Shown here: in pieces, positions 4,262-5,380 of the stretch | Position numbering within the stretch: the stretch's first letter is position 1 | Layout: every line of letters starts with the position of its first letter | DNA from: Candidatus Zambryskibacteria bacterium CG10_big_fil_rev_8_21_14_0_10_34_34 | GTDB taxonomy: Bacteria; Patescibacteriota; Minisyncoccia; Phycocordibacterales; WO2-35-19 | Assembly: GCA_002771075.1 (NCBI GenBank) | Contig: PCXM01000012.1 | Location: 1-5,380 of the forward strand | Reading direction: 5' to 3' | DNA: 5,380 nucleotides | Made by a program: the position numbers and the translations under genes | The notes under the pieces: generated by a model | Told to the model about the DNA's origin: nothing | The model's input: only the letters and a program-made list of their open reading frames with translations | The model's database searches: none

Positions 4262-5380
4262 ATGAAATCAAAAAAATACGAGATGGAAATTGGGGGGGAG
4301 AAATTGACTGCTGAATTTACTGATTTAGCAGAAAATGCCCACGGTTCGGTCCTTTTGAGTTTGGGAGAGACAACGGTTTTGGCCACAGCCGTTATCTCTA
4401 AAGGAGAAAAAGATATAGAGTATTTTCCTCTTTCTGTTGAATACGAAGAAAGATTTTATGCTTCGGGACAAATTTTGGGCTCAAGGTTTGTAAGAAGAGA
4501 GGGTAGACCAAGTGATGAGGCGATACTTTCTGGACGAATCATAGACCGGACTATCAGGCCACTTTTTGATAATGATTTAAGAAACGAAATCCAAGTGATA
4601 GTGACCGTCCTCTCATTGGGTAACTATGACCCTGATGTTTTGGGGGTGATAGCTACTTCTCTTGCTTTGGCTACTTCCTCTATCCCTTGGGATGGGCCGG
4701 TTGGAGCGGTAAGAGTCGGTAAATTAAAAAATAAAGAAGAATTTTTGGTTAATCCTTCTTATGAAATAAGAGATGGCGCAGATTATGAACTTGATTTGAT
4801 AGCTTGTGGTCGGGACGAAGAAATCAATATGATAGAGGTTGGGTCAAATGAGACTTCTGAAGAAGTGTTGATGCAAGCATTAGAGAAAGCTAAAGAAGAG
4901 CTTAATAAAATCCAAAAATTTCAAGAAAAAATAATTGAAGAAATTGGTCATCAGAAAATAGAAATCAAAAAAACAGCAATACCGGCAGATTTGCGGAAAG
5001 TTTTTGAGGTAGAAGTTCTCACTAAAATAAAAGATTTGATAGGAGAGCCGGGTAAAGATAAAATATATCTCTTAGAAGATGAATGGTTTGCATATTTAAA
5101 AGAAAATATGCCAGAAGCTGACCAGCGGATTGCTAAAAAACTTTTTCACCAAGCTATTGATGATTTTATTCACAAGCTTGCCATTGAAGATGGTAAACGT
5201 ATAGATAATAGGGACTTTGATGAGTTGAGAAATCTATATGCTAAAGCTGGAGGCATCTCTTCAGTGCTTCATGGAACTGGCATTTTCTATCGCGGAGGGA
5301 CTCATATTTTTTCAGCTATAACATTGGGTTCTCCTGGTGATTCGCAAATAATTGGCGGTATGGAAACTCAAGCTGATAAA
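4262..5380 (+). CDS. pnp: Polyribonucleotide nucleotidyltransferase (PNPase), N-terminal part, cut by the window end
   Basis: 3'-5' exoribonuclease that degrades RNA by phosphorolysis, normally as a ring-shaped trimer; 373 codons are visible, open to the last base. The first RNase PH core (about 5-215) shows AENAHGSVLLSLGETTVLATA (23-43), the RNA-contacting loop FVRREGRPSDEAILSGR (76-92, FVRR where E. coli has FFRR), IIDRTIRPLF (93-102) and PWDGPVGAVRVG (142-153). An all-alpha linker follows (about 220-305). The second, normally catalytic, RNase PH core begins at GKRIDNRDFDELR (311-323). In it, the usual LPRxHGSALFTRGETQ is SSVLHGTGIFYRGGTH (333-348). The rest of this core and the KH and S1 domains lie beyond the window. 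An in-frame TAG sits directly before the ATG at 4262, so the start cannot be further upstream; ATG 4283 is the alternative. No Shine-Dalgarno site is seen. Runs of seven A and seven G occur within the first 13 codons. Confidence 0.96.
   Translation, partial: MKSKKYEMEIGGEKLTAEFTDLAENAHGSVLLSLGETTVLATAVISKGEKDIEYFPLSVEYEERFYASGQILGSRFVRREGRPSDEAILSGRIIDRTIRPLFDNDLRNEIQVIVTVLSLGNYDPDVLGVIATSLALATSSIPWDGPVGAVRVGKLKNKEEFLVNPSYEIRDGADYELDLIACGRDEEINMIEVGSNETSEEVLMQALEKAKEELNKIQKFQEKIIEEIGHQKIEIKKTAIPADLRKVFEVEVLTKIKDLIGEPGKDKIYLLEDEWFAYLKENMPEADQRIAKKLFHQAIDDFIHKLAIEDGKRIDNRDFDELRNLYAKAGGISSVLHGTGIFYRGGTHIFSAITLGSPGDSQIIGGMETQADK

Overview
The window is an AT-rich stretch of a bacterial chromosome carrying core translation and RNA-metabolism genes, all on the + strand. 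Gene content, short intergenic gaps, a short PDZ-free site-2 protease beside the str genes and the character of the proteins suggest a Patescibacteria/CPR genome, Parcubacteria-like. That placement is an inference from general resemblance; no 16S rRNA is present. The standard bacterial code fits: TGG encodes Trp, and the stops seen are TAA and TAG.

Layout. (1) 27-638 encodes a site-2 protease family membrane metalloprotease (M50), preceded by a -10 box placed so that the transcript could start at the ATG. (2) 639-692 is a short gap with a small terminator-like hairpin directly before rpsL. (3) 693-3818 is a str-operon core: rpsL (S12), rpsG (S7) after 8 nt, and fusA (EF-G) after 73 nt. No tuf gene follows fusA. 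(4) 3831-4126 is a compact unit with an extended -10 promoter, a near-perfect Shine-Dalgarno site, a 73-codon gene of unknown function and an intrinsic terminator. (5) 4127-4261 is a leader region containing a GGGCCC-centred palindrome. (6) 4262 to the window end is the first 373 codons of pnp (polynucleotide phosphorylase), cut by the window edge. No stretch longer than about 170 bases lacks a gene.

S12, S7 and EF-G work together on the 30S subunit in decoding and translocation. PNPase degrades RNA 3'-5' by phosphorolysis. The M50 protease has no visible functional link to the str genes. None of the conserved genes has a Shine-Dalgarno site near its start, whereas the unknown small gene has a very strong one.

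I see no mobile element, CRISPR array, tRNA or obvious new multi-gene system. The items most worth a second look are the small gene unit, two departures in S12 at streptomycin-related positions, substitutions in the second RNase PH core of PNPase, and the possible leaderless start of the M50 gene.
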